Below, in pieces: positions 17,601 through 28,000 of a DNA stretch of 64,000 nt. The translations under genes were made by a program, and so were the position numbers. Below the pieces are notes generated by a model. The model was given only the letters and a program-made list of their open reading frames with translations. It was not told the DNA's origin and did not search any database. Origin of the DNA: DATEDA01 sp963744255 (lineage in GTDB: Bacteria; Pseudomonadota; Gammaproteobacteria; Burkholderiales; SG8-39); contig CAVUSZ010000055.1 in the NCBI GenBank assembly GCA_963744255.1, positions 1 through 64,000 of the forward strand, in the 5' to 3' direction. Each line of letters begins with the position of its first letter. Position 1 is the stretch's first letter.

Positions 17601-18317
17601 GGCGTGATCGACATCAACCTCCCGGTCGGCGGCTCGCTCGACGACCCGCAGTTCAGCGTCGGCGGGATCATCATCCAGGTGATCATCAATCTGGTGGTGA
17701 AGGCGGTCACGGCGCCGTTCGCGCTGATCGGCGCGATGTTCGGCGGCGGCGGCGAGGACCTCGCCTACGTCGAGTTCGCGCCCGGATCGGCGCAGCTCGA
17801 CGCCGCCGACGAGACGAAGCTCAAGTCGATCGCGAAGGCGCTCGACGAGCGCCCGGGGCTCAAGCTCGACGTCGCGGGCCGCGTCGATCCCGCGGCCGAC
17901 CGCGAGGGACTGAAGCGCGCGGCGGTCGAGAACCAGATCAAGGCCCAGAAGGTCAAGGAGACCGGCAAGGGCGCCGCCACCGTCTCGCTCGACGAGATCA
18001 AGGTCGAGCCGAGCGAGTATCCGAAGTACCTGACCGCCGCGTACAAGGACGCGAACTTCCCGAAGCCGCGCAACGCGATCGGCATCGCCCGGGACCTGCC
18101 GGTGCCGGAGATGGAGAGCCTCATGCTTGCCAATGCGCAAGCCTCCGAGGAGGACCTGCGTCAGCTCGCCAACCGGCGCGCCCAGGCGGCGAAGGACTGG
18201 CTGGTCGGGAAAGGCGGCATCCCGGCGGACCGGGTGTTCCTCGTCGCGCCGAAGTCGGGCACCGAGGGTATCAAGGACAAGGGCAAGCCCGAGCGGGTCG
18301 ACTTCTCGCTCAAGTAG
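14679..18317 (+). CDS. DUF748 AsmA-like envelope protein
   Basis: The product has 1212 residues. One N-terminal membrane helix (about 27-48, IAWWILGVIVAIGIIGFFIV) is followed by KSYLVETLSKELKREVTIET and a very long periplasmic beta-rich region. The DUF748 C-terminal part has DDPQFSVGGIIIQVIINLVV, then an OmpA-like tail (LAYVEFAPGSAQLDAADETK ... ANRRAQAAKDWLVGKGGIPADRVF). AsmA/TamB/YhdP-type proteins of this shape are thought to move phospholipid between membranes; DUF748 itself is not firmly assigned. A low-complexity Ala/Pro/Lys insert near residues 780-815 resembles a linker. The end overlaps the convergent ligase gene by eight bases. Confidence 0.85.
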   Translation: MQNVARNAAASLTDLAKTPRVRRIAWWILGVIVAIGIIGFFIVPPIAKSYLVETLSKELKREVTIETLRVNPFTLAVTVRGFVMKDRPGPEPALTFDELYVDASLGSLFHLAPVLDQVRLVKPHLRLIRNEDKTYNFQDLIDEALNKPKSDGPPPKLALYNIELADGRIDFDDRPERNQHSVADIRVGIPFISTIPTHAEINVQPLLAAKVNGAPLQLTGETKPFKDTRETTLRIDLDALQLPKYADYSPVPLKFKLPSGQLDTELTLNFVGAGDKPQSLTLSGDIALSKIVLQELGGAPVLGLPSVRVAIGSLDAIGRKADVTSVAIEGVEAHLTRLKNGELNVMKLAPELAAADARPAPAQPGAPFVFTIGEIKLSGGRLHLVDEVPARPYRVVLQNIALAVQGLSNVPDAKAGVKLAFETDAKGTFAYDGSVQLTPVRADGKVELGGFRLGALYPYYESALNVEVAEGTLDAATRFEAALNAGKLDARLAELDATIKSLRLHFPGDKEPLWRIPILEVKDGSADLAKRSIVLGELTGRDALGNVHRDPDGKLNFTRLIKIAPSTDAPGGTPGGDEWQVLAKRARFERFAVNFEDRTTSTPVKVRVTGLDVTGEDLSNARGAKGKASIRATVNKTGRLAVSGPIATNPVAGRMNVDVRTIELVPFQPYVDQALNLAVTAGAVSAKGVLDFDLPPGAQPKLRYAGDVNVTDLAAVDRPTSQDLLKWKSLYLGGIKSTLEPLQVNVGEVALSDFYSRLIINADGTINLQGLAMQRLAKKPGATPGAPKRAAAPAAAEKPASGSEAKIAEAAKAAALPANIAIGKITLQGGNINFSDFFVRPNYSANLTGVSGSVTAITPETPGEVELRGKVDNTAPLEITGKINPLARDLFLDIKASATDIELPPLSPYSVKYAGYGIERGKLSVKVKYLVETRKLTAENNVYLDQLTFGEKVESPTATKLPVLLAVALLKDRNGVIDINLPVGGSLDDPQFSVGGIIIQVIINLVVKAVTAPFALIGAMFGGGGEDLAYVEFAPGSAQLDAADETKLKSIAKALDERPGLKLDVAGRVDPAADREGLKRAAVENQIKAQKVKETGKGAATVSLDEIKVEPSEYPKYLTAAYKDANFPKPRNAIGIARDLPVPEMESLMLANAQASEEDLRQLANRRAQAAKDWLVGKGGIPADRVFLVAPKSGTEGIKDKGKPERVDFSLK

Positions 18318-19851
18318 TCGAACCCGCCAGCTCGCGCAGTGCGCTCTTGAGCACCTTGCCGGTGGCGCTCGAGGGCAGCGCGGGCAGCACGACGATATCG
18401 GCGGGTTGCTTGTACGGCGCAAGCCGCTCGGCGGCGAACGCCGCAAGGTCGCCGGGCGTCGTCGCGGCGCCTTCGCGCAGCTCGACGAACGCGACCACCT
18501 CTTCGTTCCCGGGCACCGTGCGCCCGACCACCGCGCACTGGCGCACATCCGGATGCTGGGTCAGCACCCCCTCGACCTCGACCGGGTAGACGTTGAAGCC
18601 CGAGCGGATGATCAGCTCCTTGCTGCGGCCGGCGATGAAGAGGTTGCCCGCGGCGTCGGCGCGCGCGAGATCGCCGGTATTGAACCAGCCGTCGGAGCTC
18701 ACGACCGCGGCAGTCAGCTCCGGGGCGCGGTAGTAGCCGAGCATCACGTTCGGCCCCCGGATGTGCAGCTCGCCCACCTCCTCCGGCGGCAGCACGCGGC
18801 CGGCGGCGTCCACGATGCGCACCTCGATGCCGGGTACCGGCGGGCCGATCGAGAGGTCGGCGCGCGGCGAGTCGATCCGGGTCGAGGCGACGCTCGGCGA
18901 GGTCTCGGTCAGGCCGTAGCCGTTGTGCAGCGGCTGACCGAAGACGCGCTCGACGTCGGTCTTGAGCTGCGGGTCGAGCGGTGCACCACCCGCGTAGAGG
19001 AACCGTGCCCGCGGCGCGACCAGCGTCCGGCCGGTGCGCCGGGCATGATCGAGCAGCCGGGCGTACATCGCCGGCACGCCGGGGACGATGCTGATGCCCT
19101 CCTCCGCCAGGGCCGCCGCAAACCCCTCGGCCGTGAAGCGCGGAACGAGATGCAGCGCCGCGCCGGCGAGGAGCGTGCTGAGCGCGACCGAGGCGAGGCC
19201 GAAAACATGCGAGATCGGCAGCGCCGCGTACACCCGGTCGCCAGCGGCCACTCGCCGGAGCGTCGCGCCGGAGCGCGCCGCGAACAGCAGGTTCGAATGC
19301 GACAACATCACGCCTTTCGGCGCGCCCGTAGTGCCGGAGGTGTAGATCAGCGTCCCCACTTCCGCCGCCGGATCGTCTCGCACGGGTTCCGGGATCGCCG
19401 TCTCGTCGAGCGGCGCGACCGCAACGGCGCCGACGCCCGGTAGCACAAGCGACTCGCCGGAGAGTCGCGCTGCGTGTGCTGCCGCCTCGTCGGACACTTG
19501 CACGGTGAAGAACGCCCGCCGCGGCAGGCAGTGGCCGCGGATCGCGTCGATCTCGCGCGCGGAGAGCCGGGCGTTGACAGGCACCGGCCAGGCGCCAGAC
19601 CGGCTCGCCGCGAGCGCGACGACGAGCGCCGCTGCACAGTTCTCGTTGACGATGAGGACGCGATCGCCGGGCCGGATACCGAGACGCTCGAGGAGCGACG
19701 CGGCCCCGGTGACCGCTTCGGCGAGCTGGACATAGTCGAGCGTGCGGCCGGCCTCGATCAGGGCCGGCGAACTGCCGAAAGCGCGGGCCCCGCGCGGCGC
19801 AAGGTCGTCGACCCGGCGCGGAAGGTCGCGCCCGGCCGCAGCGCTCGTCAA
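18310..19851 (-). CDS. AMP-forming acyl-CoA synthetase/ligase
   Basis: The product has 513 residues of the ANL superfamily. P-loop LIYTSGTTGAPKGVML lies near residue 170, then NGYGLTETSP, GWFNTGDLARAD, the hinge-region SGFNVYPVEVEGVL near 415, and the catalytic Lys in SSATGKVLKSAL near 499. It would activate a carboxylic acid to its CoA thioester via an acyl-AMP; the substrate is unknown. Neighbouring beta-oxidation-type dehydrogenases hint at an aromatic or short-chain acid. The proposed start is TTG 19851, overlapping the UspA stop as TTGA; no ATG lies near the conserved beginning. Confidence 0.88.
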   Translation of the reverse strand: MTSAAAGRDLPRRVDDLAPRGARAFGSSPALIEAGRTLDYVQLAEAVTGAASLLERLGIRPGDRVLIVNENCAAALVVALAASRSGAWPVPVNARLSAREIDAIRGHCLPRRAFFTVQVSDEAAAHAARLSGESLVLPGVGAVAVAPLDETAIPEPVRDDPAAEVGTLIYTSGTTGAPKGVMLSHSNLLFAARSGATLRRVAAGDRVYAALPISHVFGLASVALSTLLAGAALHLVPRFTAEGFAAALAEEGISIVPGVPAMYARLLDHARRTGRTLVAPRARFLYAGGAPLDPQLKTDVERVFGQPLHNGYGLTETSPSVASTRIDSPRADLSIGPPVPGIEVRIVDAAGRVLPPEEVGELHIRGPNVMLGYYRAPELTAAVVSSDGWFNTGDLARADAAGNLFIAGRSKELIIRSGFNVYPVEVEGVLTQHPDVRQCAVVGRTVPGNEEVVAFVELREGAATTPGDLAAFAAERLAPYKQPADIVVLPALPSSATGKVLKSALRELAGSTT

Positions 19852-20282
19852 GGCGCGAGGGCGACCAGCAGGCTGCAGGGCGCGTAGTCGAGCAGCGTCG
19901 CGCCGACTGAACCCCGCCACCAGCGGGCGGCGAAGGACTGCTTCTGCTTGTGGCCGACCACGATGAGGTCGCACTTGATCTCGGAGGCGAGCCGGCAGAT
20001 CTCCTCGACCGGCTCGCCGACCGCCAGGTGGCCGGTCACCGAGAAGCCGCGCTCCTTGAGCGCCGCGAGGCCCTCCTCGAGCACGCCCTGCATGCGCTTC
20101 TTCTCCTCCTCGATCAGCTCCTCGGGAAGGAATCCTTCCGTGAGGAACATGCTCGAGGGCATGCTGGCGACGGCGAGCAGGTGCGTTTCCCCCTTGCCGA
20201 AGGCCGCGATCTCGGCGCAGGCGAAGAGCGCAGTCCGGCCCTCGTGCGTGCCGTTGTAGGCCATGAGGATCCGCTTGTACAT
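19848..20282 (-). CDS. Universal stress protein (UspA family)
   Basis: The product has 144 residues: MYKRILMAYNGTHEGRTALF at the start, and CDLIVVGHKQKQSFAARWW followed by GSVGATLLDYAPCSLLVAL. The G-x2-G-x9-G(S/T) ATP-binding signature is altered to GHKQKQSFAARWWRGSVG, as in a betaproteobacterial UspA subgroup that keeps the GSV part. It is probably a small cytoplasmic dimer with a stress role. It lies directly upstream of, and overlapping, the acyl-CoA ligase gene, so the two are likely co-transcribed. Confidence 0.85.
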   Translation of the reverse strand: MYKRILMAYNGTHEGRTALFACAEIAAFGKGETHLLAVASMPSSMFLTEGFLPEELIEEEKKRMQGVLEEGLAALKERGFSVTGHLAVGEPVEEICRLASEIKCDLIVVGHKQKQSFAARWWRGSVGATLLDYAPCSLLVALAP

Positions 20283-20491
20283 CCGACCCCTCCAATCTCC
20301 TGTGGAATCACGCCTCCCTCACGCGCCGGCGGAACGCGGGCCGTCGTCGGCCTCTCCTCGCACCGGCGCGCCTCGCGAAACGGAGCGCTCGCGCCAGAGA
20401 TTGCCCAAAAGCCGGCCGAGCGTCAATCGCGCAGGCCGCCCGGCGCCGCGGGGCTAGAATCCGGCCGGATCACCAGGGGAGGAACCGCACC

Positions 20492-22015
20492 ATGCCGCTC
20501 GACATCCAGCGTCCCGACCTGACCCTCGGCATCGTCGGCACCGGCGTCATGGGCCGCGGGATCGCGCAGATCGCCGCGCAGGCCGGGATCCGCGTCATGC
20601 TCTACGACACCCGCTCCGACGCCGCGCCGGCGGCGAAGGATCACATCGCCGGCACCCTCGCGAAGCTCGCGGATAAGGGCCGGATTCCGGCGGAGGCGGC
20701 CGCGCGCGCCGCCGGACGGCTCGAGATCACCCGCGTGCTGCCGCATCTTTCCGCGTGCGACGTCGTCGTCGAAGCGATCGTCGAGAACCTGGAGGCAAAG
20801 CGGGAGCTTTTTCGCCATCTCGAGGCGGTGGTCGGCGACGGCTGCCTGCTCGCGACCAACACCTCGTCGCTCCAGGTCACCGCAATCGCGGCCGCCTGCA
20901 AGGTTCCTGAGCGGGTGGGCGGATTTCATTTCTTCAACCCGGTGCCGCTGATGAAGGTGGTGGAGGTGATCGGTGGCGTGATGACCGCGCCGTGGGTGGT
21001 CGACGCGCTCACGGCGCTGGCGCGCCGCTGCGGCCACACGCCGGTCAGGGCCCAGGACACGCCGGGCTTCATCGTCAACCACGCGGGCCGCGGGTTCGGC
21101 ACCGAAGCGCTCCAGGCACTGCGTGAAGGCGTCGCCGAGTTCTACGAGATCGACCGGATCCTGCGCGACTGCGCGGGCTTTCGCATGGGGCCGTTCGAGC
21201 TCTTCGACCTCACCGGGCTCGACGTGTCGCACCCGGTCATGGAGTCGATCTACAACCAGTACTACCAGGAACCGCGCTACCGGCCCTCGCCGCTGACTGG
21301 GCAGCGTGTCGTCGCGGGGCTGCTGGGCCGCAAATCGGCGAATCGGGGTTTCTACGAGTACGTCGACGGCGTCGCAAAGTCGATGCCGGTCGCAGCGGTG
21401 CCGGACGTCGCGGTGCCGAAAGTCTGGGTTGCGCCGCACGGGCTGCATGACGAGGTCGCGACGCTGGCAGCGAAGCTCGGGGCGAGCCTCGACCGCGGCG
21501 ACCGGCCGGGACCGGATTCGCTGATCGTCGTTGCGCCGCTCGGCCATGACGCGACCACGGCCGCACTCGGAGAGCGGGTCGATCCGACTCGCACCCTCGC
21601 CGTCGACGCGCTTTTCGGGCTCGCGAAGCGCCGGACGCTGATGACGACTCCCGCCACGGCGGCCGCGATGCGCGACGCCGCGCACGCGCTGTTCGCGCGC
21701 GATGGCGTGCCGGTCTCGATGATCCGGGACAGTCCCGGCTTCATCGCCCAGCGGGTGGTCGCGCACGTCGTGAACATCGGATGCGACATCGCGCAGCAGC
21801 GGATCTCCTCGCCGCAAGACCTCGAGCTCGCGGTGACGCTCGGTCTCGGCTATCCGCGCGGACCGCTCGCCTGGGGGGATGCCATCGGCCCGGCGCGGGT
21901 GCTCGAGATCCTGGAAGCGCTGCACGGCGCCACCGGCGATCCGCGCTATCGGGCGAGTCCGTGGCTCCGGCGTCGCGCCGCCCTTGGTCTATCATTGCTG
22001 CATCCCGACACCTGA
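20492..22015 (+). CDS. 3-hydroxyacyl-CoA dehydrogenase (PaaH-like, two C-terminal domains)
   Basis: The product has 507 residues. The NAD-binding motif GIVGTGVMGRGIAQIAAQAG (13-32) is followed by ATNTSSLQVTAIA, FHFFNPVPLMKVVEVI with the catalytic His-Glu pair region, and DTPGFIVNHAGRG. A second 3HCDH C-terminal domain lies near residues 405-495 (RDSPGFIAQRVVAHVVNIG). This length and duplication match PaaH/PaaC-like enzymes of phenylacetate and related CoA-ester degradation. It oxidises a 3-hydroxyacyl-CoA to the 3-ketoacyl-CoA. The acyl-CoA dehydrogenase gene follows 17 bp downstream. Confidence 0.92.
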   Translation: MPLDIQRPDLTLGIVGTGVMGRGIAQIAAQAGIRVMLYDTRSDAAPAAKDHIAGTLAKLADKGRIPAEAAARAAGRLEITRVLPHLSACDVVVEAIVENLEAKRELFRHLEAVVGDGCLLATNTSSLQVTAIAAACKVPERVGGFHFFNPVPLMKVVEVIGGVMTAPWVVDALTALARRCGHTPVRAQDTPGFIVNHAGRGFGTEALQALREGVAEFYEIDRILRDCAGFRMGPFELFDLTGLDVSHPVMESIYNQYYQEPRYRPSPLTGQRVVAGLLGRKSANRGFYEYVDGVAKSMPVAAVPDVAVPKVWVAPHGLHDEVATLAAKLGASLDRGDRPGPDSLIVVAPLGHDATTAALGERVDPTRTLAVDALFGLAKRRTLMTTPATAAAMRDAAHALFARDGVPVSMIRDSPGFIAQRVVAHVVNIGCDIAQQRISSPQDLELAVTLGLGYPRGPLAWGDAIGPARVLEILEALHGATGDPRYRASPWLRRRAALGLSLLHPDT

Positions 22016-22032
22016 TCCGAGGGGGGCCAGCC

Positions 22033-23229
22033 ATGAACGCACCCGACGTGAAAGCGAAACCGGTGTTCCAGTGGGACGACCCCTTCCTCCTGGAGGACCA
22101 GCTGACCGAGGACGAGCGGATGGTGCGCGACAGTGCGCGCGCCTATTGCCAGGAGCGCCTTGCGCCGCGGGTCCTGGAGGCCACGCGCAAGGAGAAATTC
22201 GATCGGGAGATCATGAACGAGCTCGGCGCCCTGGGTTTCCTCGGCTCGACCATCGAGGGCTACGGCTGCGCCGGCGTGAACCACGTCAGCTACGGACTGG
22301 TGGCGCGCGAGGTGGAGCGCGTGGACTCCGGCTACCGGTCGGCGATGAGCGTCCAGAGCTCGCTCGTCATGCATCCGATCCACGCGTACGGCAGCGAGGC
22401 GCAGCGCAAGAAGTACCTCCCGAAGCTCGCCACCGGCGAGTGGGTAGGCTGTTTCGGGCTCACCGAGCCCAACCACGGCTCCGATCCCGGCTCGATGCAG
22501 ACGCGCGCCGCGAAGGCTTCGGGTGGCTACGTCCTCAAAGGCTCGAAGATGTGGATCACGAACTCGCCGATCGCCGACGTGTTTGTCGTCTGGGCCAAGA
22601 CCGAGGACGGAGTGATCCGGGGATTCGTCCTCGAGAAGGGGATGAAGGGCCTTTCCGCGCCCAAGATCGAAGGGAAGATGTCCCTGCGCGCCTCGATCAC
22701 CGGCGAGATCGTGATGGACGAAGTGTTCGTTCCCGAGGAGAACCTGCTGCCCGGCGCGCAGGGCCTGGGCGGTCCGTTCGGCTGCTTGAACAAGGCCCGC
22801 TTTGGCATCGCGTGGGGGGCGCTCGGTGCGGCCGAGGATTGCTGGCACCGCGCCCGCCAGTACACGCTCGACCGCACGCAGTTCGGGCGGCCGCTCGCTG
22901 CGAACCAGCTCATCCAGCTCAAGCTCGCCAACATGATGACCGAGATCACGCTCGGGCTGCAGTCCTGCCTGCGGGTCGGGCGGCTCATGGACGAGGGACG
23001 GGCGGCGCCGGAGATGGTGTCGCTCATCAAGCGCAACTCGTGCGGAAAGTCGCTCGAGATCGCCCGCGTCGCCCGCGACATGCACGGGGGGAACGGCATC
23101 GCGGACGAGTTCCACGTCATCCGGCACGTGATCAACCTCGAGACGGTCAACACCTACGAAGGGACGCACGACATCCACGCCCTGATTCTTGGCCGCGCCC
23201 AGACCGGCATTCAGGCGTTCACGGCCTGA
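22033..23229 (+). CDS. gcdH: Glutaryl-CoA dehydrogenase-type acyl-CoA dehydrogenase
   Basis: The product has 398 residues. The flavin fold is recognised by GCFGLTEPNHGSDPGSMQTR, YVLKGSKMWITNSPIADVFV, LDRTQFGRPLAANQLIQLKL and MHGGNGIADEFHVIRHVINL. The catalytic Glu376 lies in NTYEGTHDIHALILGR, the position and context found in glutaryl-CoA dehydrogenases, which convert glutaryl-CoA to crotonyl-CoA and CO2. The upstream hydroxyacyl-CoA dehydrogenase would act later on the crotonyl-CoA hydration product. ATG 22033 is chosen; the longer frame upstream is antisense-like. Confidence 0.88.
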   Translation: MNAPDVKAKPVFQWDDPFLLEDQLTEDERMVRDSARAYCQERLAPRVLEATRKEKFDREIMNELGALGFLGSTIEGYGCAGVNHVSYGLVAREVERVDSGYRSAMSVQSSLVMHPIHAYGSEAQRKKYLPKLATGEWVGCFGLTEPNHGSDPGSMQTRAAKASGGYVLKGSKMWITNSPIADVFVVWAKTEDGVIRGFVLEKGMKGLSAPKIEGKMSLRASITGEIVMDEVFVPEENLLPGAQGLGGPFGCLNKARFGIAWGALGAAEDCWHRARQYTLDRTQFGRPLAANQLIQLKLANMMTEITLGLQSCLRVGRLMDEGRAAPEMVSLIKRNSCGKSLEIARVARDMHGGNGIADEFHVIRHVINLETVNTYEGTHDIHALILGRAQTGIQAFTA

Positions 23230-23239
23230 GCGCGCGGAG

Positions 23240-23842
23240 GTGCCGCCGCGGAACTCCGCCGCGCCCGACGGCCGCAAGCGGTGCCCGTGGTGCCTGGGCA
23301 GTCCTGCGTACGTCCGCTATCACGACGAGGAGTGGGGTGTCCCGGTCCACGAGGACCGTCTGCTGTTCGAACTCCTGATCCTGGAAGGGGCCCAGGCGGG
23401 CCTCGCCTGGTCGACCATCCTCGCCAAGCGCGACAACTACCGGCGCGCGTTCGACAACTTCGACCCCTGGCGCATCGCGCGGTATGGCACGCGGGAAGTG
23501 ACGCGCCTGATGGCGGACGCCGGCATCGTCCGCAACCGCCTGAAGATCGGGGCCGCGGTGGCGAACGCCCGCGCGGCGATCGCGGTGATCGAGCGGCACG
23601 GCAGCCTCGACGCCTACCTCTGGCGGTTCGTCGACGGCCGGCCGATCCAGCACCGCCGACGGAGCCTGCGACAGGTCCCGGCGCGCACCGGCGTGTCGGA
23701 TGTCCTCTCCAAAGACCTCCGGCAGAGCGGTTTCCGCTTCGTCGGGTCTACCATCTGTTACGCCTTCATGCAGGCGGCCGGCATGGTGAACGACCATCTG
23801 GTAACCTGCTTTCGACACCCGGAGGTCGTCTCGCTACAATGA
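23240..23842 (+). CDS. tag: DNA-3-methyladenine glycosylase I
   Basis: About 200 residues. RCPWCLGSPAYVRYHDEEWG near the start and NDHLVTCFRH near the end supply the Cys/His zinc ligands of Tag. FELLILEGAQAGLAWSTIL holds the catalytic Glu and the pocket. It excises 3-methyladenine from alkylated DNA. In place of the usual segment IDGKP the protein has VDGRPIQHRRRS, a mild divergence. GTG 23240 is proposed because homology starts a few codons later; TTG 23189 would overlap gcdH by 41 bases. Confidence 0.92.
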   Translation: MPPRNSAAPDGRKRCPWCLGSPAYVRYHDEEWGVPVHEDRLLFELLILEGAQAGLAWSTILAKRDNYRRAFDNFDPWRIARYGTREVTRLMADAGIVRNRLKIGAAVANARAAIAVIERHGSLDAYLWRFVDGRPIQHRRRSLRQVPARTGVSDVLSKDLRQSGFRFVGSTICYAFMQAAGMVNDHLVTCFRHPEVVSLQ

Positions 23843-23879
23843 GCGCTCGCTCGGGTGAGTTGCACTGAAAGGTGATGTG

Positions 23880-24515
23880 ATGAGAATGGTTCCCCGCCTG
23901 CTCTCCGGCCTGCTCGTGCTGGCCGCGGGGCTCGCCCAACAGCCGGCCATGGCGCAGGGCACACCCTCCACCGCGGACCAGGCGGTGTTCCTGATCGCCG
24001 CACCGGCGTTCCGCGATCCCGAGTACCGGCAGACCGTGCTCATCGCCACCCCGACCGCGAGCGGCGGTCATATCGGGGTGATCCTCAACAAGCCGACGCG
24101 CCGCTCTCTCTCGAGCCTCTTCCCGGAGCACGAGCCGTCCAAGAAGGTTACCGAGCCGGTGTTCTTCGGCGGGCCCTTCTCCACCAGCGCGCTCGTCGCC
24201 GTGGTCCGCGGGGACCAGAGCCCGGGCGCCGGCTCGATCCTGGTGATGGCGAATCTCTATCTCGCGATCAACGTCAATACCATCGACAAGATCATCGAGG
24301 AGCGCCCGAACGACGCCCGGTACTACGTCGGCTACGTCGGCTGGCGGCCGGGCGAGCTGCGGCGCGAGATCGACCGTGGGCTCTGGTTCGTTCTGAACCC
24401 CGACGCGAACACGGTGTTCCGCAAGGACACCGACCAGATCTGGGACGAGCTCCTCCGGATGGCCCGCCAGATCAACGCCGGCGCGCCAGTCGACGGGGCG
24501 TCGGCCCTCGACTAG
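23880..24515 (+). CDS. AlgH/YqgE-family protein with signal peptide (first copy)
   Basis: The product has 211 residues. A signal-like N-terminus (MRMVPRLLSGLLVLAAGLAQ, then QPAMAQG) precedes a YqgE/AlgH (DUF179) domain: FLIAAPAFRDPEYRQTVLI, GGHIGVILNKPTRRSL, VFFGGPFSTSALVAVVRG, YVGYVGWRPGELRREIDRG and ELLRMA. Ordinary YqgE proteins are cytoplasmic and begin at the domain itself, so the export signal is unusual. ATG 23880 has AAAGG seven bases upstream. A second, related gene follows 13 bp downstream. The molecular function of the family is unknown. Confidence 0.85.
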   Translation: MRMVPRLLSGLLVLAAGLAQQPAMAQGTPSTADQAVFLIAAPAFRDPEYRQTVLIATPTASGGHIGVILNKPTRRSLSSLFPEHEPSKKVTEPVFFGGPFSTSALVAVVRGDQSPGAGSILVMANLYLAINVNTIDKIIEERPNDARYYVGYVGWRPGELRREIDRGLWFVLNPDANTVFRKDTDQIWDELLRMARQINAGAPVDGASALD

Positions 24516-24528
24516 CTCGACGAGGGAT

Positions 24529-25113
24529 TTGTCCCGCGTGCGCGCTGCCCTGCTCGCGGCGGCGTTCGCACTTGCCGCTACCGCGGCGGGGGCACAGGTT
24601 CCCGAGCGCGGCTTTTTCCTGGTCGCGAAGCCGAGCATCCTCGATCCGAACTTCAGCCGCACCGTCGTCCTGGTCACGCCGGTGCCGGACGGCGGCACCA
24701 TCGGCGTGATCCTGAACCGGCCGACCAAGGAGTCGCTTGCGGACGTCCTCCCGGGGAACGCCCAACTCGCGCGGTTCACCGAGCCGCTGCATTTCGGCGG
24801 CCCGGTCGAGCGCGTGGGGCTCTTCGCCGTGTTCCGGGCAGCCGAAAGCCCCGGCGAGTCGTTCCCCGTCCTCGACGACGTCCATATCGCGCTTCATCCG
24901 GCGACGGTCGAGCAGCTCCTGCTCAAGCCACCGGCCGCGGTGCGCCTGTTCGTCGGCTATTCGGGTTGGGCGCCCGGGCAGCTGAAGGGCGAGCTCGTAC
25001 GCGGAGACTGGTGGATCGTGGAGGCGGACGCGGAGACGATCTTCCGCAAGAACACCACGACGCTCTGGGACGAGCTTTCCCGCCGAGCGCGTTCGGTTAC
25101 CGCGCTGCGCTAA
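24529..25113 (+). CDS. AlgH/YqgE-family protein with signal peptide (second copy)
   Basis: About 194 residues: RAALLAAAFALAATAAGAQ as a signal peptide, then FFLVAKPSILDPNFSRTVVL, GGTIGVILNRPTKESLADVL, EPLHFGGPVERVGLFAVF, FVGYSGWAPGQLKGELVRGD and AETIFRKNTTTLWDELSRRA. It is clearly a paralogue of the gene just upstream, with the same exported layout. The start is either TTG 24529 or GTG 24538; neither has ideal ribosome-site spacing (GAGGG at 24522-24526). It is probably co-transcribed with the first copy. Confidence 0.82.
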   Translation: MSRVRAALLAAAFALAATAAGAQVPERGFFLVAKPSILDPNFSRTVVLVTPVPDGGTIGVILNRPTKESLADVLPGNAQLARFTEPLHFGGPVERVGLFAVFRAAESPGESFPVLDDVHIALHPATVEQLLLKPPAAVRLFVGYSGWAPGQLKGELVRGDWWIVEADAETIFRKNTTTLWDELSRRARSVTALR

Positions 25114-25178
25114 CGCCAGTTTCAGCGCCGAGAACGGAGCGGACTGCCGATAAGGATCTCCGCGTTCAGTGTCCGGGG

Positions 25179-27779
<2,601 letters not shown>

Positions 27780-27803
27780 ACGCGCCTCCGCGTTGTTCGG
27801 GAC

Positions 27804-27824
27804 CGAGGGGGCGCGGCCCCCTCG
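27804..27824 (-). promoter_or_regulatory. Hairpin in the clpB leader
   Basis: Perfect 8-bp arms CGAGGGGG/CCCCCTCG around a 5-base loop lie 25 bp upstream of the clpB ATG, within the predicted transcript leader. The stem is very GC-rich, so it is more likely to stabilise the mRNA or modulate initiation than to melt with heat. Role is inference. Confidence 0.35.
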
Positions 27825-27899
27825 CGGATCCCCCGGATCAGATGAGCCTCCGATCGCGTCCGCGGCGCGGAGGTTCGCCCCTTTCCAAAGACCCCATGC

Positions 27900-27928
27900 A
27901 ATTGCGGACAATTGCCGGTTTTTTCAAG
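27900..27928 (-). promoter_or_regulatory. Sigma-32 (heat-shock) promoter candidate for clpB
   Basis: On the minus strand CTTGAAA (27928-27922) is a perfect -35 for RpoH. After a 14-base spacer comes CCGCAATT (27907-27900), matching five of the seven defined positions of CCCCATNT. It lies about 120 bp upstream of clpB, in the divergent region shared with the kinase gene. Confidence 0.6.
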
Positions 27929-28000
27929 CGCGCCGGGCGGTTGCCATTCTGCCCCCGGGGGGCCCGCGGTACACTCGACCGTCGCCTTTCCACCCCAGAG

